Source of the DNA: an uncultured Lachnospiraceae bacterium
GTDB taxonomy: Bacteria > Bacillota > Clostridia > Lachnospirales > Lachnospiraceae
Length of the DNA stretch: 64,000 nucleotides
Assembly (NCBI GenBank): GCA_910587095.1
Contig: CAJUMJ010000003.1
Location: 65,178 to 129,177, forward strand
Direction of reading: 5' to 3'
Part shown: piece after piece, positions 34,780-43,252 of the stretch
Position numbering within the stretch: position 1 is the first letter of the stretch
Layout of the letters: every line of letters starts with the position of its first letter
Program-made: the position numbers and the translations under genes
The notes under the pieces: generated by a model
Told to the model about the DNA's origin: nothing
Database searches by the model: none
Seen by the model: only the letters and a program-made list of their open reading frames with translations

Positions 34780-35616
34780 ATGGATGATTTTATCATTGAC
34801 GAAACTACTAACACTCTCGTGAAATATGACTTTCCCTTTACAAATGCACATTTAGGATATCTGCTAGTCCCCCACTGCTACTATGGAAAGCACATTGATT
34901 CTATTGCTCCCTATTGTTTTGGTCAGGTGCAGATAGAAACACTGGTTGTTGGGGAAGGCATCAAAGAATTGCAATTCAGAGCATTTGAAGGTTCCCATTG
35001 TTATAATGTCGAATTACCAAATGGTATCAAAATAAATGAATATTGTTTCTTCAATAGCCGTTTACAGGAAGTCACACTGCCCAATGATCTCACCACTATA
35101 AAAGCAAGTACATTTTCAAGATGCAAGAAGTTGAGGTCTATTAAAGACTATGCTGCAATCGAAACGATTGGCTATCAGGCATTTGCTTTCTGCCATCAGC
35201 TTAAAGAATTACATTTTGAAAGCCTGACTTCCGTTGATGATGCTGCTTTCTTCGGATGCACTGGCTTACGGGCATTAACATTAGGAAATAATATAGAACA
35301 CCTTGGCAGAGACATCTTCTACGGATGTGATGATTTACAGGACGTCACTTTGACAGGTTCCTTTGACAAGCTGGAGGCAGACACCTTTGTCGAAGCAAGA
35401 GGTATAAAACGTCTCACACTCTCAACAAGTGCAGACTCTCTTTACATCCCGCCACACTGTTTTGATGGTACTTGCTTAGAAGAAATTACTTTTCTTGGCG
35501 AGTATAAGCCTATTATCAAAGAAAGAAGCTGCTTGCCAGATAATGTTCTTATCAGGACTCCCTTCTGTTCTCCTGCAATGGAACTTGGCTATTACTATCC
35601 GCTTAAGGCTATCTGA
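34780..35616 (+). CDS. Leucine-rich-repeat (BspA/LRR_5-like) protein
   Basis: The 278-residue protein consists of about eight LRR_5-type units (for example LTTIKASTFSRCKKLRSI, VDDAAFFGCTGLRALTLG and LGRDIFYGCDDLQDVTL). There is no signal peptide, so it appears to be cytoplasmic, unlike the DUF285 proteins further on. AAGGAGG lies eight bases before the ATG. Repeat copies B and C flank the gene. LRR folds mediate protein binding; the partner is unknown. Confidence 0.8.
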   Translation: MDDFIIDETTNTLVKYDFPFTNAHLGYLLVPHCYYGKHIDSIAPYCFGQVQIETLVVGEGIKELQFRAFEGSHCYNVELPNGIKINEYCFFNSRLQEVTLPNDLTTIKASTFSRCKKLRSIKDYAAIETIGYQAFAFCHQLKELHFESLTSVDDAAFFGCTGLRALTLGNNIEHLGRDIFYGCDDLQDVTLTGSFDKLEADTFVEARGIKRLTLSTSADSLYIPPHCFDGTCLEEITFLGEYKPIIKERSCLPDNVLIRTPFCSPAMELGYYYPLKAI

Positions 35617-35639
35617 AAATAATAAATCTAAATTTTCAC

Positions 35640-35936
35640 AAAAAGGCTCATTAGCAACTTGTTTTGCTTTTGGGCCTTCTTTTATGAAAAAGCACTTATT
35701 ATACTTTTGATAATATGGGGTGTCACAGATCGTCAAACTTTCTTACCACCAAAGTATTTACTGTGTATTTAGATAAGAATACTACATATTCTGTAGGAAA
35801 CTCTGAAAGAAAAGAAATAGAAGCTGTGTTCCATGATGGATGGGATGCACTTCTTTGACGGGCATCCTGCTTTCCGATCAGCAGGCAGCTCACCCTGCAT
35901 AAGCCTTCTTATCTTAACTGGCCTTCGCAAATTTTT
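35640..35936 (+). repeat. Long non-coding direct repeat, copy C
   Basis: This copy has the full form with the leading AAAGGCTCATTAGCAAC hairpin, starting about 25 bases after the LRR gene stop. It ends TGGCCTTCGCAAATTTT and is the copy nearest the converging HTH-protein gene. Confidence 0.85.
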
Positions 35937-35964
35937 TGTAATAAAAATAGGGAGAACCTGCTCC

Positions 35965-37716
35965 CTATTGCTGTGCTTTTGCCCTAATTCTTCGTACTGT
36001 ACTTACTGAAACACCTAATTCTTCGCTGATCTTAGAAGCAAATTCGCCATTTTTTGTCATTTCTACTACCCTATGTTCTAACATTTCTCTTTCTGCTTCT
36101 TTTTCTGTATTTTTGCCTATCAGTCTGTCCACTTTTCTTGTATCCACATGTTTCTTCTTGGCAATCTGGTTATTACTCATACCAAGCTGCCGCATATGCA
36201 GGAACTCTTTTTTGTCAGCTTCCTCTTTCATCTCCCGTGCATATCGTTTGTCATGCTTGATAGGCGCATATGCTTTTCTTGTGGAAATGATATGGGAAAC
36301 TTTGTTTCTCTCCCATGCTTCAGTCTCCCCGATAAGCTGTTTCATTTCCCATTGCTCCAGTTTTCTGATCTGCAACAGTTCTACAATCCTTTGATTCGTA
36401 TATTTTATGCCAAGTTCAGGATCACTTAAATACTTCTCATAATCCTCTTTGCAGAATGTAAAAATCCTAAGCAGACAGCTTTCACTGATTGGTGTATAAA
36501 GCCTCTTATTCCTGTCATTCATATACTGCAGCACTTCCACAGATTCTTTTCCCAAATAGAATAAGATATTCCCCATGATCCGAAAGAAATGGAAACGCTC
36601 CCTGATCTCATCCTGCCGCAATTCAATCAGCTTATCCAAATCTTCCAGCCGCTCCCTGCCAACACGAGTAAAACGCTTTTTGTTCTCTGCCCTTTTTCGC
36701 TTATCTGCATCTTCCTGTTTTTCTTTTTTCGGAAAGCCCACCGTCTCAGCAAGTTTGGACAGACTGGCAGCAGGAAATGGATAATTATCCATACCCACAT
36801 AATAGCATCTGTAATAGCCATCTTCTCTTTTTAAAAAGGCATTTCCTTCTATATCCTTATTAGAGAACATCAATTTGGTTTTCTTATTGATAGAAATATG
36901 CTTTCTCGCATTGATGCTCCCAGGCACCATGAAAAAGTGTTCATTGTCATAAACATGGTAATCCTGCAGACGAAGCAGTAACTGTTCTTCCACTTTTCCA
37001 AGGATGTACTTTAGGGAGTTGCTTTTTAAAGTAACACTTCTCCAAAGGTCAATAACAACCGTTAAATCTTCCCCGTTAATCAAGACATTCCTCGCATAGA
37101 GCCCCATTTCCTCCAACTTATCATAAATGAAGCTAATCCACCCTTCATTATAATGGATTGCAGGGTACAACAGATTTTCCTGTTCTGTTCCTTCCAGCCT
37201 AAAAGACAGGACCAGATTATTGCACTGCACCATATATTTTTCATCAAATACAGGCTCTTTGAATTCATAGGTATGTAAATATGTCTCCATCCCGACAAGA
37301 TTGTTATACATCAGAAAGCACTGGTACTTATATTCAGGAAAAAACGCATCCCACTTCTTAAAGAATACGATAACAGAAAACTCATCTGCTTCTCCCCTGT
37401 GATACACGCATTTAAAACACAGATAATGGTGTTTTGTTATCGGCTCTGGTCTCTCTTCCATTACACCATCGCAGGATGCCACGTTACAGAACTGCATAAG
37501 GAACTTATAAAAGAAAGGGTCCCTGTCATCATTCATATCAACTGTATCTGTCCATACTTTCTGATAGAATTCCTGTATCCCCTCTATATTCCTGTCTTTC
37601 ACTAACTGCTCCAGTATGGGCAGCATTTCTGCCATGTTGGACTTTATTGAACCTATACTGGACTCATTTATCTTTTCCCTCCAGTCAAGGATCAGATTAT
37701 CTATTGTTCCATTCAT
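35965..37716 (-). CDS. Primase-like protein with C-terminal HTH motifs
   Basis: The 583-residue protein has a central segment with LTVVIDLWRSV and HFFMVPGSINARKHI, similar to the Asp-containing and PGTxN-type motifs of archaeo-eukaryotic primase-like replication proteins of Gram-positive elements. A charged helical region follows, then two helix-turn-helix motifs at the C-terminus: LGMSNNQIAKKKHVDTRKVD and ASKISEELGVSVSTVRRIRA. AGGAGG lies before the ATG at 37716; the in-frame start at 37782 lacks one. The likely role is replication or regulation of the element. The primase assignment is tentative. Confidence 0.65.
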   Translation of the reverse strand: MNGTIDNLILDWREKINESSIGSIKSNMAEMLPILEQLVKDRNIEGIQEFYQKVWTDTVDMNDDRDPFFYKFLMQFCNVASCDGVMEERPEPITKHHYLCFKCVYHRGEADEFSVIVFFKKWDAFFPEYKYQCFLMYNNLVGMETYLHTYEFKEPVFDEKYMVQCNNLVLSFRLEGTEQENLLYPAIHYNEGWISFIYDKLEEMGLYARNVLINGEDLTVVIDLWRSVTLKSNSLKYILGKVEEQLLLRLQDYHVYDNEHFFMVPGSINARKHISINKKTKLMFSNKDIEGNAFLKREDGYYRCYYVGMDNYPFPAASLSKLAETVGFPKKEKQEDADKRKRAENKKRFTRVGRERLEDLDKLIELRQDEIRERFHFFRIMGNILFYLGKESVEVLQYMNDRNKRLYTPISESCLLRIFTFCKEDYEKYLSDPELGIKYTNQRIVELLQIRKLEQWEMKQLIGETEAWERNKVSHIISTRKAYAPIKHDKRYAREMKEEADKKEFLHMRQLGMSNNQIAKKKHVDTRKVDRLIGKNTEKEAEREMLEHRVVEMTKNGEFASKISEELGVSVSTVRRIRAKAQQ

Positions 37717-37870
37717 AAAAAATAGCCTCCTCTCACAGAATAGTCGTGCCAAAACTTCCATGAAATGAAGGCTTCTTCTCAATTTGCAATATTATCTATA
37801 TAACTTTTTACTCATTCAACTTCTGGTAATTTTTGAAAGATAATACGTTATAATAATAAGGAAATCAGAA

Positions 37871-37975
37871 ATGAACAATGGTACTACTCAATACACAGCT
37901 TCATTTCATTATAATTTTGGTCAGAGCAGGTATGTCGTTACCTGCTTTTTTATTGTTAAAATATATACTTTTTAG
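37871..37975 (+). CDS. Possible leader peptide (34 aa) ending in a terminator
   Basis: ATG at 37871 follows AAGGA, and a TATAAT lies about 20 bases earlier. The frame encodes a short peptide starting MNNGTTQYTASFHYNF and ending in FFIVKIYTF. A terminator hairpin lies inside its 3' half, as in transcription-attenuation leaders. No gene follows on the plus strand, so it may be the remnant of a lost gene's leader, or an independent small RNA or peptide. Confidence 0.4.
   Translation: MNNGTTQYTASFHYNFGQSRYVVTCFFIVKIYTF
37925..37951 (+). terminator. Strong plus-strand terminator within the orphan leader
   Basis: AGCAGGTA (37925-37932) and TACCTGCT (37939-37946) are followed by TTTTTT. Confidence 0.8.
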
Positions 37976-38239
37976 TTAAGTTTCTTTATTATATACGAAA
38001 TAAAAATAAATACAAGCGAAAAACGGAACGAGTAAGTTTTTCCCAGCCAATTAAGCCTATTGCTTTTATCTCCACATGATATTACCGAGAGATCAACCAC
38101 CTTTTATATATAAAAGTATCCTCACTAAATCACTAAAATAATTATTCTTATTGAACATTTCTTAGTCATAAATCCTTCAATACACTTTTAAGTCCACTTG
38201 TATTTTGCTGTATTTAAGAATACTCAAAGTGGTGCTTCC

Positions 38240-38309
38240 GTGTCAATGACAAGGGCTAACGCCTGCGCTATAGCGCATCATTGACACAAAATCCCCATTT
38301 GAGCAGGGG
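38240..38309. repeat. Palindromic intergenic element, second example
   Basis: GTGTCAATGA (38240-38249) pairs with TCATTGACAC (38278-38287), enclosing the palindrome TGCGCTATAGCGCA. It is followed by ACAAAATCC and a CCCC/GGGG hairpin. The hairpin-then-CAAAATCC layout matches the start of the element at 12489. Confidence 0.6.
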
Positions 38310-38430
38310 TAGTCAAGCAAAAGTAAAGATAGGACTGTTCTTTGAACCATCCGCTCTATTATGAAATCAAGATGGGCTATCCGTGAATATATATGAGCCT
38401 CTCAGCTTAAAATAATCATTCATATTAATA

Positions 38431-38463
38431 AAAATCCTGCATGAGAATTCCCACACAGGACTT
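38431..38463 (-). terminator. Terminator of DUF285 protein gene 1
   Basis: On the minus strand TCCTG pairs with CAGGA, followed by TTTTTATT, just past the stop codon at 38475. Confidence 0.65.
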
Positions 38464-38474
38464 ATAAGAAAAAT

Positions 38475-40103
38475 TTATTTGTATATTACAGATGAAGCAC
38501 CGCAGCCCGAAAACATCTGATATGTTCCAATTTTGCCAGGATAGCCCACTGTGCAAATAGAGGATTCTGCCAATGATGTAGACCATTTATCCTGTGATAC
38601 ATAAATAGTTTTCAATTCTGGAGTGTTATAAAACATACAACTCATGTTTGCAACATTGCCTGTATCAAAACTGCCCAAATCAAGGCTTGTCAGGAACTCA
38701 CAATCCCTAAACATCTGCATCATATTCGTTACATTACTTGTATCGAAACTGCTTAAATCCAAACTTCTCAGTGATGAATTCCCGCCATAACTTTGCTGGA
38801 ACATTTGCATCATATTTGTGACATTACTTGTATTCCATCCCCTCAGATCAAGGCTTGCCAATGCATTACATTGTGCAAACATGCTGCTCATATCCGTTAC
38901 ACTGCTTGTATTAAAATTACTTACATCTAGGCTTTCCAGAGCAGCACATTGATAAAACATCTCACTCATATTAGTAACCTTGCTTGTATCAAAATTCGTT
39001 ACATCGAGATTTTTCAATTTCAAATTTCTAAAAAACATGTCACGCATATTTATTACGTTTCCCGTGTCAAACCCACTTATATCGAGCTCTTCCAATTTTT
39101 CACAATAGTAAAACATATAACTCATATCAGTTACATTACTTGTATCAATATTTTTACTAAATTTCACAGATTTCATAAAGTACTTACAACCATTAAACAT
39201 ATATTTTGTATTGCTTGTTGCATCAGCACTGTTACTTGCTAATTGTGTTTTATAGGTTTTTCCATTAATCACATAATTCGCATACACAATTACATTTGTC
39301 TCAGAACCTATATAATAATTCAAAGTAATAATATTGTTTTCATCATCCAAAGTATAATTCCAATTACTATAAGCTGACGCAGGTGCCGTCTCATATGGAT
39401 CTGTCTCTTTACCACAGATTGTACAGGTTCCATCTACATAATCGTGTGTATGATTAGGATCAATCGCTCCACAATCACATTTTCCATCTACATAGTTATG
39501 TGTATGTTCCTGCTCCTTTTCTGTCTCCAGCCTTATCTCTACTTGGAAGGTTCCTTCCCATGTACCCGCAGTCAGATCTGGCGCACTGACGCAGTTTTGG
39601 GTTTCTTCATAAGAGTCTGTTACATCCTCAGAACTCCAATAAGTTTTACTATGTGTTACCGTTGCTGCTACGTCTGCTTTCTTGCCACTCAGGTCTTTCA
39701 TATAAAAATCTAAATTTTCACTATCAGCTATTCCATCCACAGGTGCTACATAAACCCGTTGGTTTGCGTCAATATCCCCTGTTACTTTAACAGAATATGT
39801 TGCCTGCTTCTTGGAATCCAATGCGATTGTCTTTGGAATGGTCACTGCATAACTCGATGAATGCTGGTAAGTCACTTTTATATCTTCATAACTGTTTTCT
39901 TCTGTAGTCCAGCCTGAATCACCTGTATCTGTCCCCGCTGAGTCATCCGCCAGAGTGTTAATTACATTAATTTCCGCCGAGTCATCCATTGGCGTTTCGT
40001 TGATAATGACATCTGTTGCATAGGCAGCCAGCATACTGCTTAAAACTGTTGTACATGCCAAGGCTGCACACATTGTCTTTAAACTATACTTTTTTATATT
40101 CAT
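38475..40103 (-). CDS. Secreted DUF285/BspA-type repeat protein 1
   Basis: The 542-residue product has a signal peptide (MNIKKYSLKTMCAALACTTV, cleavage near AAYA). A domain of about 130 residues follows (YAVTIPKTIALDSKKQATY ... TAGTWEGTFQVEIRL) that also occurs in the proteins at 43253 and 46052. Two short CDCGAIDP/CTICGK segments come next, then about eight DUF285 repeats of the form SNVTDMSxMFxxCxxLxxLD. No sorting signal is seen. Such proteins are typical surface or adhesion molecules. It lies 86% or so along the same layout as the protein at 43253, clearly its paralogue. Confidence 0.85.
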   Translation of the reverse strand: MNIKKYSLKTMCAALACTTVLSSMLAAYATDVIINETPMDDSAEINVINTLADDSAGTDTGDSGWTTEENSYEDIKVTYQHSSSYAVTIPKTIALDSKKQATYSVKVTGDIDANQRVYVAPVDGIADSENLDFYMKDLSGKKADVAATVTHSKTYWSSEDVTDSYEETQNCVSAPDLTAGTWEGTFQVEIRLETEKEQEHTHNYVDGKCDCGAIDPNHTHDYVDGTCTICGKETDPYETAPASAYSNWNYTLDDENNIITLNYYIGSETNVIVYANYVINGKTYKTQLASNSADATSNTKYMFNGCKYFMKSVKFSKNIDTSNVTDMSYMFYYCEKLEELDISGFDTGNVINMRDMFFRNLKLKNLDVTNFDTSKVTNMSEMFYQCAALESLDVSNFNTSSVTDMSSMFAQCNALASLDLRGWNTSNVTNMMQMFQQSYGGNSSLRSLDLSSFDTSNVTNMMQMFRDCEFLTSLDLGSFDTGNVANMSCMFYNTPELKTIYVSQDKWSTSLAESSICTVGYPGKIGTYQMFSGCGASSVIYK

Positions 40104-40200
40104 AATTTTTTCTTTTCTCCCTTCTTCTTATTTCAGGTATTTCCTGTTTTTACGTTATATACAAAGTTGTCAAAAATATAAATATTTGTATGCATAACAT

Positions 40201-40233
40201 CAAAAAAGACCTCAGATTTCTCCAAGGTCCTTT
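40201..40233 (-). terminator. Terminator of the DUF262 gene
   Basis: GACCT (40208-40212) and AGGTC (40225-40229) form the stem with TTTTTT after it on the minus strand. It is nearly the same sequence as the lipoprotein terminator at 31019-31048. Confidence 0.75.
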
Positions 40234-40268
40234 CGTTTACGTCTCATTAAATTGTCAGACTCACTTCG

Positions 40269-41225
40269 CTACTCTGTCATTGCATAGAAATAACTGTTTC
40301 TCTTTCCTACATTCTGGCTGCTTGCCGTGCTGGTCTTGCATAATTCCAGATAATCTTCCCTGTTTTCATAGTCATCCAGAAATGCATTAAGATTGTCTGC
40401 ATAGGTTTTCTGCTTTTTGCTGTCTTTCAGACAGAGTGCTTCATTCGCTATTATCATGGGAACACTCACTTTTTTCAAGTTCTTATGTTTCTCAGGAATC
40501 GCTTCATCCAGCGCATCAAGGGATGCCAGTATGATATCGCACAGCTCCTGATCATACCGCTGCTTAAAATCGTCAATAAACTGTATGATTGACTTTTTAC
40601 TGAGATCAGCTACGCTTTCATCGGATATCAATGCAAGTGCCGCCAATATGACGCCCTGATCCTCTGACTTGCGAAGCTGTCCCTTTGTAAAATTCACCTT
40701 CTCCATAAAAGGCTTGCTTACCGCTTCATCCACGAATTTTCTTAAGTCTGCCCCCATATGCGCCCTGTACAGATTGTCGTTGGATAACTGCTGTCCATTG
40801 TTCAGCCTGCAGAAAATATCCTCTGTCTCCTGCTCACTGATCTCCTGATATACGTTGATCGTGATCTCCGCGTTTTTGATCGTATTCTGGACATCCTCAT
40901 TCAGCTCTGAGAATTTCTTCCCTGCATAGTCATCCTCATAAGATTTATCCAGCCTAAATCCATCATTCAAAAAGGAATTCAGCACTGTTAGCCTCTGCTT
41001 GCCATCCAGTATCTCCCAAACAGTCTCGCCTTTCTCGTTTACTGTTTCTTTCGCAAATATGCCAGGAATGATGATCTCCTGTATGGCAGACAGAATCAGC
41101 AGAGACTTCTTTTTTCTGTCCCACTGGTCCTGTTTTCTCTGGATACCTGTTTCCAGTATAATTTTTCCCTTTTTGATATCCCTTACAATCGACTGTACAG
41201 TTCTTGTTTTAATATAACTTTTCAT
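40269..41225 (-). CDS. DUF262 domain protein (GmrSD/ParB-like fold)
   Basis: The 318-residue protein has the DUF262 signature GIQRKQDQWDRKKKSLLI and WEILDGKQRLTVLNSFL, as in the nuclease GmrS and related ParB-fold proteins. It lacks the C-terminal HNH (DUF1524) domain of GmrSD restriction enzymes, being only the N-terminal half. AAGGAGG lies seven bases before the ATG. The NERD-domain gene is upstream on the same strand, 117 bases away. DUF262-only proteins are common in defence islands; whether this one acts alone is unknown. Confidence 0.85.
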   Translation of the reverse strand: MKSYIKTRTVQSIVRDIKKGKIILETGIQRKQDQWDRKKKSLLILSAIQEIIIPGIFAKETVNEKGETVWEILDGKQRLTVLNSFLNDGFRLDKSYEDDYAGKKFSELNEDVQNTIKNAEITINVYQEISEQETEDIFCRLNNGQQLSNDNLYRAHMGADLRKFVDEAVSKPFMEKVNFTKGQLRKSEDQGVILAALALISDESVADLSKKSIIQFIDDFKQRYDQELCDIILASLDALDEAIPEKHKNLKKVSVPMIIANEALCLKDSKKQKTYADNLNAFLDDYENREDYLELCKTSTASSQNVGKRNSYFYAMTE

Positions 41226-41342
41226 TAACGGCCTCCTTTTTATGAAAATGATTTAGACAAATCTGATAGATTATATTATAAAGTGCCTTGCAGGATACCG
41301 CAAGATATTATGTTCATAAAATGATAAAAATCTTAAGGTGTT

Positions 41343-42749
41343 CTATCCAATGACTATCATATACAGGACAACCATCGCCACCAGACCAAGTGGTATATTA
41401 CACAACATGATTGTATAACTGATTAATAATATTAACCTGAATTGTGGTGTCCATCCGAAAAATAAAATAGGCAGATACGGCAACAGGCAGAGTATTATCG
41501 TTCTGATATCTGGCTTTTTTGATACCCTTTTCTTCCTCTCTTTCACAGGCGTATTTCTTATGACTGCCCTCTGATATTCCTCAGCGATTTCATTATTATA
41601 CAGGACATAGTTTGTAAAAACCCTCTCCATCTCCTCTATGCAGTCCATGATCCTCCACCTGCTGTTTACCTTAAAAGGCTGCGAACCTATATTGTGTGCG
41701 TTTAACAGGCTTTCAATCTTCCCCTGCACTTCTTTTGATACCGCCGCCAAATTCTGTATGGAATTAATAAACGTGTAAAATTCTGAAACACGGATGACAT
41801 CGCTCTTACTCTCATTACTGATGCTGACTTTATTGTTTGCAATAAATATAACAGGAATCACAGGAATATTGCAGTCTTCCCCAAATTCCTGTACTAACAG
41901 CCTCTCCACCGCAAGGCAGTGCCTTGTATTCTGTTCTACTGGTGATTTATCAATCCGCTTTAAGATATTCCCGTTATGGATATCCTCGATCACCCACCTG
42001 CCGTCATTGGTAATATGCAGTCTCTGGTTCTCATTCCCATAGTTCTTTATTTCTGCTACGACAAGTCCCTTATCAGTAATGATATAAGCGTCAACCTCTG
42101 ATGTGTTCCCCTGCGAATCAGCGGATTCCAAGACAATGTTCTTTAAAACCCTGTATTTCCCTTCATAAAGCCTTAACTGTTCGTTGACATATTCCTCTCC
42201 CGCAATCCCTTTTCTCAGGATCGCTATCTCCTTTTCTATTTCATCAAGTACCTTTGTATACTGATAATGGATCCTCTGCAGGTATTCTTCAGTGGGGAAA
42301 TCCATCCCATTATTTTCAATATACTTTTCCGCCTGCTTCAACAGGCTGTTAGGGCCGCCCTCTCTCATAACGCCGCTCTGTCTTCCAACCCGCATACCAC
42401 TCTTATCAGGGGCATACTGCCCCTCAATCGGAAGCTGCCGTATCCTGTCAAACATGGCATTCCTGCGGGAAATAATCTGTTCCCTTTCCCCTTCCAGAAA
42501 AACAGCCGCATCTTCATTTTGCATCATCATTTCTTCATAATAGTAATCCGCATTTGCAATAGACATCTGCAGTTCTACCAGATTAATGCCACGGGTAATT
42601 CCATATTCCGCTGCCTTTTTATTACAGAATTCCTCCATCTCCCTGTCCAAAATCTTTTTCCTGTCTGGCAGGGCTGCTTTCCGCTGTTTTTCCTTCCTGT
42701 TCTCTGCAATCGTATTCCCGATGCCCAATAAACCATATGAAAATCCCAT
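41343..42749 (-). CDS. NERD-domain membrane-anchored protein
   Basis: The 468-residue product has a helical N-terminal region of about 190 residues, then a NERD (nuclease-related) domain: AGEEYVNEQL, the putative active-site Glu/Asp in NTSEVDAYIITDKGLVVAEIKNY. Two hydrophobic segments close the C-terminus, probably membrane anchors. GAGGAGG lies before the start. With the DUF262 gene it forms a small nuclease-like pair between two DUF285 paralogues. Nuclease activity is inferred from the conserved fold residues only. Confidence 0.82.
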   Translation of the reverse strand: MGFSYGLLGIGNTIAENRKEKQRKAALPDRKKILDREMEEFCNKKAAEYGITRGINLVELQMSIANADYYYEEMMMQNEDAAVFLEGEREQIISRRNAMFDRIRQLPIEGQYAPDKSGMRVGRQSGVMREGGPNSLLKQAEKYIENNGMDFPTEEYLQRIHYQYTKVLDEIEKEIAILRKGIAGEEYVNEQLRLYEGKYRVLKNIVLESADSQGNTSEVDAYIITDKGLVVAEIKNYGNENQRLHITNDGRWVIEDIHNGNILKRIDKSPVEQNTRHCLAVERLLVQEFGEDCNIPVIPVIFIANNKVSISNESKSDVIRVSEFYTFINSIQNLAAVSKEVQGKIESLLNAHNIGSQPFKVNSRWRIMDCIEEMERVFTNYVLYNNEIAEEYQRAVIRNTPVKERKKRVSKKPDIRTIILCLLPYLPILFFGWTPQFRLILLISYTIMLCNIPLGLVAMVVLYMIVIG

Positions 42750-42948
42750 AAGTTCCTCCTCACTCCGTATTTTGCCATTACTTTTATCGTTTAAATCCTC
42801 TATTAAGCAGGTGCAATATATTGCCTATATTATCATGTCCTGAACCTTATTTCAAGGAAAATATATGCAATATTTTACTGCTAGCAATTATTTACTTATG
42901 TTTAATATTTTACATATAACATAAAATAAGGTTATCGGAGGTGTCCAT

Positions 42949-43215
42949 ATGATCAGCTACGATAACTTTTGGAATACAATGAAAAAAAGAGGCGTCACAA
43001 AATATTCCCTGATCTACCACTATGGCATCAGCAGCAATACTCTCCGCCGTATGTCTCACGGGGAATCTATTACCACGTCCACAATCAATGAATTGTGCCT
43101 GATTTTACACTGTAAACCACAGGATATACTGTCTTTTGAAATCACCGAAGAAGAAAAAGCCTTCACCGAACAGCGGGAAACAGAGGTTTCCATGAAGAAG
43201 AAAAAAAGAACCTAG
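42949..43215 (+). CDS. XRE-type HTH regulator
   Basis: The 88-residue protein starts MISYDNFWNTMKKRGVTKYS and contains a Cro/C1-type helix-turn-helix (YHYGISSNTLRRMSHGESI, INELCLILHCKPQDIL). GGAGG lies before the ATG. It is transcribed divergently from the NERD gene and may repress it. A bidirectional terminator overlaps its final codons. Confidence 0.88.
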   Translation: MISYDNFWNTMKKRGVTKYSLIYHYGISSNTLRRMSHGESITTSTINELCLILHCKPQDILSFEITEEEKAFTEQRETEVSMKKKKRT

Positions 43216-43240
43216 AATGAGAGTTCTAAGTTCTTTTTTT
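43201..43240. terminator. Bidirectional terminator between XRE and DUF285 genes
   Basis: AAAAAAGAAC-C-TAGAA pairs with TTCTA-A-GTTCTTTTTT across a short loop. It overlaps the last codons of the XRE gene and lies 13 bases from the end of the converging DUF285 gene. Confidence 0.8.
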
Positions 43241-43252
43241 GAAGTGTTATAC

